From positions 1-64,000 of the forward strand of contig CAZVKC010000023.1 of NCBI GenBank assembly GCA_964627455.1: DNA of 64,000 bases, in the 5' to 3' direction. The translations under genes and the position numbers were made by a program. Below, one piece after another: positions 56,586 through 64,000 of the stretch (position 1 is its first letter; every line of letters begins with the position of its first letter). The notes under the pieces were generated by a model. That model saw nothing but the letters and a program-made list of their open reading frames with translations. It was not told the origin of the DNA and made no database searches. Origin of the DNA: F-183 sp964627455 (lineage in GTDB: Bacteria > Acidobacteriota > Terriglobia > Bryobacterales > Bryobacteraceae).

Positions 56586-56731
56586 GTGCGCTACACTCGA
56601 TCCGTGCGGCGCCGGATCCTGTCCGTATTCCTGCTGTTGCTGTTCAGCCTCGGGCTGACGGTTCCCGCTGCGCTCGCTCTGTCCGCTCCGGACGAATCCT
56701 CCGTTGAGTCGAAGCTTCCGCCCTGTTGCCG
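56586..56731 (+). CDS. Exported Cys-rich protein, truncated by a gap
   Basis: 5' part of a gene with GTG start at 56586, cut by the 100-N run at 56732. The visible 48 residues hold a signal peptide (ILSVFLLLLFSLGLTVPAALA) and a mature start ending LPPCC, a Cys pair that suggests a metal-binding or disulfide-rich small protein. The length of the missing sequence is unknown. The next intact gene is the TonB receptor. Confidence 0.6.
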
Positions 56732-56831
56732 NNNNNNNNNNNNNNNNNNNNNNNNNNNNNNNNNNNNNNNNNNNNNNNNNNNNNNNNNNNNNNNNNNNNN
56801 NNNNNNNNNNNNNNNNNNNNNNNNNNNNNNN
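56732..56831. other. Assembly gap (100 N), flanks not shared
   Basis: Exactly 100 Ns, the default spacer. Unlike the three false gaps, the two sides do not repeat, so real sequence of unknown length is missing, including the end of the Cys-rich exported gene. Confidence 0.9.
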
Positions 56832-56891
56832 CCCTCTCACCTCTCACGCTCGTAAATCGCATTCTGATTTCGTTCGTCAGTAGAGGTTTTC

Positions 56892-59663
56892 ATGAAACAG
56901 ATTCTGTCCGTCGCGACAGCTTTAGCGTTTGTCTGCTGCGCGCAGGAAACGGTGCATCTGGCCAGCGTCAGCGGCCGGGTCATCGATGCTTCGGGCGCCA
57001 TCATCGAAGGCGCTCGTGTCACGGCCAGGCAAACCGGCACCAACGTCACCGTATCTGCCGTCACCGGCAAAGACGGCCGGTTCCGCCTGCCGTATCTCCG
57101 GGTTGGACCGTACGCCCTGGTGGTTCGCCAAGCCGGCTTCACCGACTCGACGCGCGAGGTGACTCTCGCTGCCGGAGGCGCGTACGAACTGTCCATCACC
57201 ATGTCGATCGGCCCGGCCGAGACGAACGTTCAGGTCGTCGCGGACGGCGACACGATCGAAGCCGCCCGCAGCCAGATTGCCGGCCGGGTCTCAGAGCGTG
57301 ACCTGAGCGCGCTGCCGCTGAATGGGCGTAACTTTCTGGATGTCGCGCTGTTGATTCCCGGCGTGTCCCCCACCAACACAGGCAGCAACCAACTGTTCGC
57401 GGAAACGTCGGCGGTTCCGGGGCAGGGAATTTCGATCGGCAGCCAGCGCAATTTTTCGAACAACTTCATCGTCGACGGATTGTCGGCGAACGATGACGCC
57501 GCGGGGTTGAGCGGCATGCTGTACGGGGTCGACACCGTGCAGGAGTTTCAGGTCGTAACGTCGGGAGGCCAGGCGGAACTGGGGCGAGCACTCGGAGGTT
57601 TCGTCAATGTCGTGACCAGGAGCGGCACGAACACGGTCCGCGGGGACCTCTACGGTTACTTCCGGAATCAGCGATGGAACGCGGCGAACCCGCTGTCGAA
57701 CACGAAGCTCCCAATGACGCAGGCGCAGTATGGCGCGTCATTGGGCGGTCCGCTGCGGACGGATCGCACGTTCTACTTTGCGAACTTCGAACGGCGCGAT
57801 CTGAATCAAAGCGGGCTGGTGACGATCTCGCCGGCCAATGTCGCCGCGATCAACTCGCGTCTGGATGCGGTGGGGTTCACCGGGCAGCGCATTGCGACCG
57901 GCATTTATCCGAACCCGGTGCATCTGGAGAGTCTCCTGGGCAAGGTCGATCATCAGGTCAACGCGAGGGATCAGTTCAGCCTGCGCTACAGCCTGTATCG
58001 CAGCGACAGCCGCAACTCGCGCGGCGCGGGCGCGTTGAACGCCGCGACTGCATCCGCGGGACTCGACAACACCGATCAGACCATCGCGTTCGGAAATATT
58101 CTCACGCTGTCGTCTCGCACGGTGAACGAGACGCGCGGGCAATTCGCGTATAGCGATCTGCTGGCGGAACCGAGCGACCCCGCGGGTCCTTCGGTGAATA
58201 TCGCCGGAGTTGCGGCGTTCGGCCGTCTTTCCGGATCCCCGACAGGGCGCCGCAATCGCATGTTCGAACTCATCAACAATCTGTCGCATCAGGCGGGAGC
58301 CCATGCGCTACGTGTGGGCGGAAGCTTCCTGTACAACGACACGTTCATCACCTATCCGCGATCGGTGCGCGGCGCGTACTCGTTTTCGTCCCTCGCGAAC
58401 TTCATGAGCGGCGTCTACAACAATGCAGGTTTCACGCAGACGTTCGGCGCGATCTCGACGGCGCAGGCGAATCCCAACGCGGGTTTCTATGTGCAGGACG
58501 AATGGAAGGTCCGGCCCTCGCTGACCTTCAATCTCGGCCTGCGCTACGATCTGCAGTTCCTCGAATCGATCCGGACGGATCGCAACAATTTCTCCCCGCG
58601 AGCCGGCTTTGCCTGGACGCCATTCGCGTCGCGAAACACGGTCATTCGTGGAGGCGCAGGCTTGTTCTATGACCGCGTGCCGCTGCGCGCGCTTGCCAAC
58701 GCGCTGCTGTCGAGCGCCAATACGACGCAAGTGAACAGCGCAAGCCAGATCAGCGTCAGTCTCGCGCCGGCGCAGGCGGGCGCTCCGTTGTTTCCCGGCA
58801 TCATGCCGGCGGGTTCGATTCCCTCTGGCGTGCTGGCGAACTTCACGACCATGCAGCGCGATCTGCAGAATGCCTACTCCACGCAGTTCAACGTCGAGGT
58901 GGAACAACGCATGGGCGGCAAGAATGTTCTGAGCGTCGGCTACCAGCGGCTGCGTGGACTGCATCTCATCGCGTCGATCAACCAGAACGTTCCCGCCTGT
59001 GTGGCTGCGGGAATCAACAACGGGTGCCGCCCGAATCCGAACTACGCGAACAACAGCCAGTACCAGTCGGCGGGCGACTCGGTGTACAACGGCCTGCATG
59101 TCTCCTTCCAGCGGAGGCCCTCGCGCTGGGGCGCTTACCGGATCTCGTACACGTACTCGAAGGCGATGAACGATGTGGGCGAGTTCTTTTTCAGCGGCCC
59201 CATCGATCCGTACAACATCTGGCGCGACTGGGGACGCTCGGACGACGACCAGCGGCATCGCGTCGTGTTTCACGGGACGCTCGCCTGGCGCGGCTTCCAA
59301 TGGAACTCGATGCTGCAGTACTATTCGTCTTTGCCTCTCAATGTGACAACCGGCGCGACCACCGTCCAGGGAACCTCCGCGCGTCCACTGGTGAACGGGC
59401 AGTTTCTGGAACGGAATGCCGGTACAGGCAACGACTTTTTCGGGATCAACACGCGGCTCAGCCGTGAGTTCCGGATCACCGAACGGCTGCGTGTGGAAGC
59501 CATGGCTGAGGCGTTCAACGCGCTGAACCATCGCAACAACCTCGCGCGAAATGGCGTATGGGGCGCGGGTGCGTATCCAACGGCCCCGGCCGCGACGTTT
59601 GGACAAGTGACCGCGGTGCAGGATCCGCGGTCGCTGCAATTGGCTCTGCGAATTCGCTTTTGA
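56892..59663 (+). CDS. TonB-dependent receptor with carboxypeptidase-regulatory N-terminus (Oar-like)
   Basis: 923-aa outer-membrane receptor, shorter than the usual 1000-1200 aa of this group. Signal MKQILSVATALAFVCCA; CarboxypepD_reg-like domain about 25-110 (VSGRVIDASGAIIEGARVTA, GPYALVVRQAGF); plug domain about 115-250 (LPLNGRNFLDVALLIPGV, NNFIVDGLSANDDA, VDTVQEFQVVTSG, GGFVNVVTRSGTN); then a beta-barrel ending ...LQLALRIRF. Oar-like receptors are abundant in Acidobacteriota and likely take up glycans or peptides. The BNR-repeat gene starts 5 bp after the stop. Confidence 0.93.
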   Translation: MKQILSVATALAFVCCAQETVHLASVSGRVIDASGAIIEGARVTARQTGTNVTVSAVTGKDGRFRLPYLRVGPYALVVRQAGFTDSTREVTLAAGGAYELSITMSIGPAETNVQVVADGDTIEAARSQIAGRVSERDLSALPLNGRNFLDVALLIPGVSPTNTGSNQLFAETSAVPGQGISIGSQRNFSNNFIVDGLSANDDAAGLSGMLYGVDTVQEFQVVTSGGQAELGRALGGFVNVVTRSGTNTVRGDLYGYFRNQRWNAANPLSNTKLPMTQAQYGASLGGPLRTDRTFYFANFERRDLNQSGLVTISPANVAAINSRLDAVGFTGQRIATGIYPNPVHLESLLGKVDHQVNARDQFSLRYSLYRSDSRNSRGAGALNAATASAGLDNTDQTIAFGNILTLSSRTVNETRGQFAYSDLLAEPSDPAGPSVNIAGVAAFGRLSGSPTGRRNRMFELINNLSHQAGAHALRVGGSFLYNDTFITYPRSVRGAYSFSSLANFMSGVYNNAGFTQTFGAISTAQANPNAGFYVQDEWKVRPSLTFNLGLRYDLQFLESIRTDRNNFSPRAGFAWTPFASRNTVIRGGAGLFYDRVPLRALANALLSSANTTQVNSASQISVSLAPAQAGAPLFPGIMPAGSIPSGVLANFTTMQRDLQNAYSTQFNVEVEQRMGGKNVLSVGYQRLRGLHLIASINQNVPACVAAGINNGCRPNPNYANNSQYQSAGDSVYNGLHVSFQRRPSRWGAYRISYTYSKAMNDVGEFFFSGPIDPYNIWRDWGRSDDDQRHRVVFHGTLAWRGFQWNSMLQYYSSLPLNVTTGATTVQGTSARPLVNGQFLERNAGTGNDFFGINTRLSREFRITERLRVEAMAEAFNALNHRNNLARNGVWGAGAYPTAPAATFGQVTAVQDPRSLQLALRIRF

Positions 59664-59667
59664 GGAA

Positions 59668-60756
59668 ATGACGATGTTCTCTACCTGGATCACGACACTC
59701 TGGCTTGCGGCGAGCATTCGCCCGGATGCGCCGGCGGCCACTCCGTTTCGCCAGCCGCAACTCGCGCTGGCGGCGGATGGCAAGGTGGTGATGGCGTTCG
59801 GCGGCGGCTCTTCGATCTACTTCGCTGCGTCGAAGGACGGCGGTCAAACGTTCGGTGCGCCGGTGAAGATCGCCGAAACGGCCGCGCTCGCGCTGGGACG
59901 TCACCGGGGGCCGCGGATCGTCGCGTTGCAGGACGCTCTGGTCGTCACGGCGATCAGCGGCGAGCGCGTTGCGACGGGAGCGCACGCGCATGGCCTGCCG
60001 GAGGCCGGTAACTTGACGGCGTGGCGTTCGACGGACCAGGGGCGCACGTGGACTCGCGCCAGTGTGGTCAACGATGTGCCGGGAGCGGCGCGCGAAGGTC
60101 TGCATGCGATGGTTCCACTGGCCGGCGGCAAAGGATTGTTCGCCGTGTGGCTGGACCTGCGCGAGAAGGGGACCCGGTTGTACGGCGCGAGGTCCACTGA
60201 TGGCGGCGTGACCTGGTCGAAGAATGTGCCCGTGTACGAGTCCCCCGACGGAACCATCTGCCAGTGTTGCCATCCTTCGCTGGCCGTCGATGCGTCCGGC
60301 GCGATTCGCGTGATGTGGCGCAACGTGATGGATGGTTCGCGCGACATGTACGTAGCGGTGTCGACCGACGGCGGCGCGCACTTCGCGCAGAGCAGGAAAT
60401 TGGGCGACGGAACGTGGAAGCTGAACGCGTGCCCGATGGACGGCGGCGGTTTCGTCGTTGCCGATGACAAGGTCACTTCGGCCTGGCGCCGCGAAAACGC
60501 GATTTATCTTGCCGAAGAAGGTAAGCCGGAACGCGCCGTGGGAACCGGCAAGGATGTCGCGATCGCGCGCAACAGCAAAGGGCCGTATCTGGCGTGGACG
60601 CAGGAGGGCAACGTGGTCGCCCTGACGCCCGGCGCCAAGGATCCTGCAATGATCGGCAAAGACGGCGGCTTTGCGGCGTTGCTTGCGATGCCGGACGGCT
60701 CCGTTTTGACGGCGTGGGAGTCGCAGGGCGCCATCGAAACCCGCGTTCTCCGGTAG
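59668..60756 (+). CDS. Exported Asp-box (BNR) sialidase-superfamily protein
   Basis: 362-aa propeller with at least four Asp-boxes: SKDGGQTFG, STDQGRTWT, STDGGVTWS and STDGGAHFA. A Cys cluster CQCCHP sits near residue 193, unusual for the family. A signal peptide is probable (MFSTWITTLWLAASIRPDA). It is probably coexpressed with the TonB receptor 5 bp upstream, which suggests a role in handling a substrate at the cell surface. Sialidase activity is not established. Confidence 0.78.
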   Translation: MTMFSTWITTLWLAASIRPDAPAATPFRQPQLALAADGKVVMAFGGGSSIYFAASKDGGQTFGAPVKIAETAALALGRHRGPRIVALQDALVVTAISGERVATGAHAHGLPEAGNLTAWRSTDQGRTWTRASVVNDVPGAAREGLHAMVPLAGGKGLFAVWLDLREKGTRLYGARSTDGGVTWSKNVPVYESPDGTICQCCHPSLAVDASGAIRVMWRNVMDGSRDMYVAVSTDGGAHFAQSRKLGDGTWKLNACPMDGGGFVVADDKVTSAWRRENAIYLAEEGKPERAVGTGKDVAIARNSKGPYLAWTQEGNVVALTPGAKDPAMIGKDGGFAALLAMPDGSVLTAWESQGAIETRVLR

Positions 60757-60789
60757 GGGGGTGAACAAGGGTACTCTATTCAGAGCACC

Positions 60790-62604
60790 ATGACGCAACG
60801 CAACCTCTTCACCGTCCTCGAAGAGACTGTTTCGCAATACGGCGACCTGCAGGCGCTGTTTCAGCCGACGCCCGGCGCGAAGAAGGACGCAGGGCTCGAG
60901 CGCTATCAGGCGTACACGTGGCGCGCGTTCCGCGACATCTCGCGGGAAATCGGCGTGGGCCTCGCGCAACTCGGCGTCCAACATGGTGACATCGTCGCGA
61001 TCTACAGCGAGACGCGCGCCGAATTCTACATGGCCGACTTCGGCGTGATGAGCATCGGCGCGATCTCAGCGGGACTCTACACGGCAGTTTCGATGGAAGA
61101 GCAGGCGCTCAACCTGCGCAAGGCGAAGCCCGCGGCGATCATCATCGAAACACCCAAGGCTCTGCGCGCGCTGCAGCACGCCATGGGCGACCTGCATCCG
61201 CAAATGCATTGGATCCTCATCACGGGTGAGGAGAACGGAACTCTCACTCTCGATGGATTGCGCGAGCTTGGACGCAAGGCCATGGCCGCGGATCCCGAAG
61301 CGTTTTCGAAGTTGCATGCGAAGGTGCAGCCCTCGGATGCGGCAGTGTTGTATCTGACCTCCGGCGCGACGGGCGCTCCCAAGATGGGGATCGTCAGCCA
61401 TCGCGCTGCCGTGGCGAACATCGACATGGGGCCGCCTGCGATTGATGCGGGTCCGCACTCACGTGCGATTGCGTTCCTGCCGTCGGCGCATATCGCGCAG
61501 CGCATGGCGATGGAGTTTCTGGCCGTGCGCATGGCGTTCCCGATCTACTTTTCAGAAAGCCTGGCGCGGCTCCCGTATGAATTGAAGGTCGTGAAGCCGA
61601 CGATCCTGCTCGCGCCGCCGCGCGTGTGGGAACGCATGTACGCCACGATTGCGACGGAGATCCGAAAGCGCGGCGAACTGAGCCGGCGCATCTTCTACGC
61701 GGCTGTGGGCGCGGGTGCGCGGGCGTTTCGTCTGAAGCAGGAAGGCAAGCCGATTCCCGGCTGGTTGCAGGCTTCCCTGCGGCTGTTCGACGGACTCGTC
61801 TACTCGAAGATCCGCGAACGCCTGGGCGGTGAACTGCAGATTCCGATTTCCGGCGCCGCGCCGCTCGGCAAGGATCTTGCGGACTTCTTCGGCTCCATCG
61901 GACTGCCGATCATCGAAGGCTTTGGCTTGACCGAAGCCGGCGTCACGACCCTCAATCCGACGGACCGTCCGAAATCCGGCAGCATCGGAAAGATGCTCAC
62001 GGGCATCGAAGGCAAGGTCGCGGAAGATGGCGAACTGCTCATCAAAGGGCCGAGTCTGTTCGACGGTTACTATCAGGATCCGGAGTCGACAGCGGCAGTG
62101 CTGCGCGACGGCTGGCTGCACACCGGCGATATCGCGCGGGTTGACGAGGAAGGTTACTGGTACATCACTGGACGTAAGAAAGAGATCATCGTGTCGTCCA
62201 ACGGCAAGAAGATCTACCCGGCGCGCATCGAGGAACTGTTCAAGGCCGAACCGCTGGTCAATCAGATGGTGCTGATTGGCGACAAGCTGCCGTATGTTAC
62301 GGCCATCTTCACGATTTCGGTGGCAGCGGCGGAATCGCTCGACGGCATGCAGGAATACAAGGGCCGGACCCTCGAGGAACTGTCGCAGGCGCCGCCGGTG
62401 CTCGCGGCTCTGCAGAAGGCCGTGCAGAAGGCGAACAAGCAGTTGCCGTCGTTCGAGCAGATCCGCAAATTCAAAGTGCTCGACCGCGAATTCACGATCG
62501 AAGCCGGCGAGATGACGCCGACGATGAAGGTCCGGCGGGCGCGTGTGCTCGAGAACCATCGCGAGATGATCGGCAGCCTGTACGTGGGTAAAGATATCGA
62601 CTGA
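60790..62604 (+). CDS. Long-chain acyl-CoA synthetase (AMP-forming)
   Basis: 604-aa ANL-superfamily enzyme of the FadD15/LC-FACS type, making acyl-CoA from fatty acid, ATP and CoA. The P-loop-like motif is YLTSGATGAPKMGIVSH (Ala where TSGTTG is usual), the A5 motif is EGFGLTEAGV, and the A7-A8 part is HTGDIARVDEEGYWYITGRKKEIIVSSNGKKI. It is cytoplasmic or membrane-attached. The stop overlaps the ATG of the nitrilase-family gene by one base (TGATG), so these are coupled. Confidence 0.93.
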   Translation: MTQRNLFTVLEETVSQYGDLQALFQPTPGAKKDAGLERYQAYTWRAFRDISREIGVGLAQLGVQHGDIVAIYSETRAEFYMADFGVMSIGAISAGLYTAVSMEEQALNLRKAKPAAIIIETPKALRALQHAMGDLHPQMHWILITGEENGTLTLDGLRELGRKAMAADPEAFSKLHAKVQPSDAAVLYLTSGATGAPKMGIVSHRAAVANIDMGPPAIDAGPHSRAIAFLPSAHIAQRMAMEFLAVRMAFPIYFSESLARLPYELKVVKPTILLAPPRVWERMYATIATEIRKRGELSRRIFYAAVGAGARAFRLKQEGKPIPGWLQASLRLFDGLVYSKIRERLGGELQIPISGAAPLGKDLADFFGSIGLPIIEGFGLTEAGVTTLNPTDRPKSGSIGKMLTGIEGKVAEDGELLIKGPSLFDGYYQDPESTAAVLRDGWLHTGDIARVDEEGYWYITGRKKEIIVSSNGKKIYPARIEELFKAEPLVNQMVLIGDKLPYVTAIFTISVAAAESLDGMQEYKGRTLEELSQAPPVLAALQKAVQKANKQLPSFEQIRKFKVLDREFTIEAGEMTPTMKVRRARVLENHREMIGSLYVGKDID

Positions 62605-63308
62605 TGTCGCGGTTTGCAGCGGTGCAGTTCAAGGCCGTGAAGGGCGATTGGGACGCCTCTGTTGCGAGGCTCTCCCGACTGGTTGACAGCGCTGCGGGTG
62701 CTGCGTTGATTGTGTGTCCAGAGATGGCGCTGACGGGATACGTGTTCCCCGGCGAGGATGCAGCGCGCGAAGTCGCGGAACCCTGCGATAGCCGCACCTT
62801 TCAATTTGCATCCGATGTCGCACGGCGGCAGCAGGCGTACCTCGTGATCGGGTATCCCGAACTGGCCGGCGATGGCCGGCTGTACAACTCCGCGCTGATC
62901 GTCGCACCCGATGGATCGCTGCTCTACAACTACCGCAAGCGCTTGTTGTACGAGCAGGACGAAACCTGGGCGCAACCGGGCGACACGCCATACCCGCTGA
63001 TTGAAACGCCCTTCGGAATGCTCACCTGCGGCATCTGCATGGACCTCAACGATGAGCGTTTCATCGACTTCCTCTTCGAGAGCGGACCCGACGTCATCGC
63101 GTTCCCCACCAACTGGCTGGACCAGGGCTTCGACATCCGCCCGTACTGGCGCTGGCGCATGGATCACTACCCGGCGTGGCTCGTGGCGGCCAATACCTAC
63201 GGGGCTGAGGAACACATTCACTTTCGCGGACGCTCTGCGATCCTCGATCCGCTGGGACAGACGGCCGCAATGGCCGCTGCCGCAGGCGATGCCGTGATTA
63301 CGGGCTGA
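62604..63308 (+). CDS. Carbon-nitrogen hydrolase (nitrilase superfamily)
   Basis: 234-aa enzyme with the Glu-Lys-Cys triad: Glu in IVCPEMALTGYVFPG, Lys in NYRKRLLYEQDE and Cys in LTCGICMDLNDER. It hydrolyses an amide (N-carbamoyl, omega-amidase, nitrilase or apolipoprotein N-acyl type); the substrate is unknown. The length is somewhat short of the usual 260-300 aa. Coupled to the acyl-CoA synthetase by TGATG; its 3' end overlaps the convergent sulfatase by 11 bp. Confidence 0.88.
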   Translation: MSRFAAVQFKAVKGDWDASVARLSRLVDSAAGAALIVCPEMALTGYVFPGEDAAREVAEPCDSRTFQFASDVARRQQAYLVIGYPELAGDGRLYNSALIVAPDGSLLYNYRKRLLYEQDETWAQPGDTPYPLIETPFGMLTCGICMDLNDERFIDFLFESGPDVIAFPTNWLDQGFDIRPYWRWRMDHYPAWLVAANTYGAEEHIHFRGRSAILDPLGQTAAMAAAAGDAVITG

Positions 63309-64000
63309 CGGCGGCCCACTCGCCGGCTGAGTCGAATTTCGCAGGATCGTTCACCTTGACCATTTCGCTGCGCAGATCCGCGCGCATTCTTTCGATGCGG
63401 TCTTTCTGTCCGGGATCNNNNNNNNNNNNNNNNNNNNNNNNNNNNNNNNNNNNNNNNNNNNNNNNNNNNNNNNNNNNNNNNNNNNNNNNNNNNNNNNNNN
63501 NNNNNNNNNNNNNNNNNCAGATGTCCATCAGATACGTGAGCGTCTGGACGCGTTTGCCTTTCGGGATGCCGGGTCCACGGGCGATGAGCGGCACGCGCCA
63601 GCTGTGGTCGTAGAGGTTCTGTTTGCCGAGTAGGCCGTGCTGTCCGACGGCGAGTCCATTGTCGCCTGCGAAGAAGACGTAAGTGTTCGCGGCCTCGCCG
63701 GTCTTGTCGATCGCGTCGAGAATGCGGCCGATCTCATGATCGACGGCGGTGACCATCGCGTAGTAATCGGCGATGTGGCGGCGGACCTCGTCGGGCTTGC
63801 GTGGGAATCCTGCCAGCATCTCGTCGCGAACCTTCAACTCGCCGTTGTCGAACGGATGTTCCGGCAGGAAGTTCGCGGGCAGTTTCATCTTTGCGGGATC
63901 GTACATGCGGTCAAACGGCGGCGGGGCCGTTCGCGGATCATGCGGCGCAGTGAAGGCGACATACAGGAAGTACGGGGACTCTTTGTTGGAACGCCTTGAT
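63298..64000 (-). CDS. Sulfatase, partial at both the gap and the window end
   Basis: C-terminal part of a type I sulfatase running off the right edge. Readable parts include ESPYFLYVAFTAPHDPR (typical APHDP motif), VTAVDHEIGRILDAIDKTG, VFFAGDNGLAVGQHGLLGKQN and WRVPLIARGPGIPKGKR, then a 100-N gap (63418-63517), and a tail DPGQKDRIERMRADL ending AAVSP. Sulfatases normally have well over 80 more residues between YLMDI and the tail, so the gap hides more than its 100 Ns. The catalytic Cys/Ser motif CxPSR lies outside the window. It cleaves a sulfate ester, likely on a polysaccharide. Confidence 0.85.
   Translation of the reverse strand, partial: SRRSNKESPYFLYVAFTAPHDPRTAPPPFDRMYDPAKMKLPANFLPEHPFDNGELKVRDEMLAGFPRKPDEVRRHIADYYAMVTAVDHEIGRILDAIDKTGEAANTYVFFAGDNGLAVGQHGLLGKQNLYDHSWRVPLIARGPGIPKGKRVQTLTYLMDIXXXXXXXXXXXXXXXXXXXXXXXXXXXXXXXXXXDPGQKDRIERMRADLRSEMVKVNDPAKFDSAGEWAAVSP
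63418..63517. other. Assembly gap (100 N) inside the sulfatase
   Basis: Exactly 100 Ns with no shared flanks. The sulfatase frame on the two sides lacks the expected intervening residues, so the true gap is probably several hundred bases. Confidence 0.85.

Noticed and set aside
1..64000. CRISPR array, tRNA, rRNA or insertion sequence
   Set aside because: No regular short repeats with spacers, no cloverleaf-like sequence in the gaps and no transposase-like protein was found. Small tRNAs in short gaps would have been visible, but I cannot rule out a non-standard RNA.

Overview
The window looks like a chromosomal stretch of a high-GC Gram-negative member of the Acidobacteriota, most likely Bryobacteraceae/Solibacter-like. 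This is inferred from gene content, not from a marker gene. The hints are a Ser/Thr kinase with TolB-type repeats beside an ECF sigma factor, an Oar-like TonB receptor with a carboxypeptidase-regulatory N-terminus, a CE15 esterase, sulfatase and Asp-box (BNR) proteins, a PEP-CTERM protein, and many exported proteins of unknown function. I found no tRNA, rRNA, insertion sequence, phage gene or CRISPR array.

Layout. 0-3.3 kb: RluA-like pseudouridine synthase, a possible small ORF, a double-hairpin intergenic repeat, a TauE/SafE permease and an APH-like kinase. 3.3-13.2 kb: a long leftward block. In transcription order it holds a DsbA-like thiol protein, a secreted pVHL-beta-domain protein, a Cys-rich tectonin-propeller protein, a TPR-secretin-cohesin protein, an MsbA-like ABC exporter and a CE15-SGNH double esterase. 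This is the most interesting part: an oxidative-folding protein, two exported eukaryote-like proteins and an outer-membrane channel lie in a row. 13.3-19.2 kb: an ECF sigma factor with a Ser/Thr kinase, then a divergent pair made of a Wzt-like ABC protein whose catalytic motifs are all degraded and a protein with a methyltransferase-like N-terminus. 19.2-21.7 kb: GarR/MmsB-type dehydrogenase, mltG and ruvX. 21.7-29.9 kb: an exported AGE-family epimerase-like protein coupled to a sialidase-like protein, small exported proteins, a dihaem cytochrome lipoprotein, proS and wecB. 29.9-34.3 kb: ACS-family MFS transporter, PIG-L deacetylase, DsbA-like protein, SDR and a conserved exported protein. 34.3-39.7 kb: tetR-modB-modC without modA, yggX, and a divergent serine-beta-lactamase-like/LysR pair with a perfect operator-like palindrome. 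39.8-46.1 kb: OmcA/MtrC-type decahaem cytochrome, rhodanese, CocE/NonD hydrolase and an NlpC/P60-like protein. 46.1-53.2 kb: redoxin, ankyrin and GH35-like genes in one operon, a GH-like protein, an aminotransferase and a Ser-rich PEP-CTERM protein. 53.2-64 kb: accD, aroK, LON-domain and HAD proteins, TonB receptor plus BNR protein, acyl-CoA ligase, nitrilase-family amidase and a sulfatase that runs off the window.

The sequence is a draft scaffold with five 100-N gaps. Three of them (about 29.3, 34.9 and 40.2 kb) are flanked by the same 46-55 bp on both sides. Deleting the Ns plus one copy restores an intact reading frame in all three genes, so these are false gaps between overlapping contigs. 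The gaps at 56.7 and 63.4 kb have no shared flanks and hide sequence of unknown length.

The palindrome GGATCC is strongly over-represented: I count about 80 copies by eye against about 20 expected from base composition. It occurs in all reading frames and on both gene orientations.
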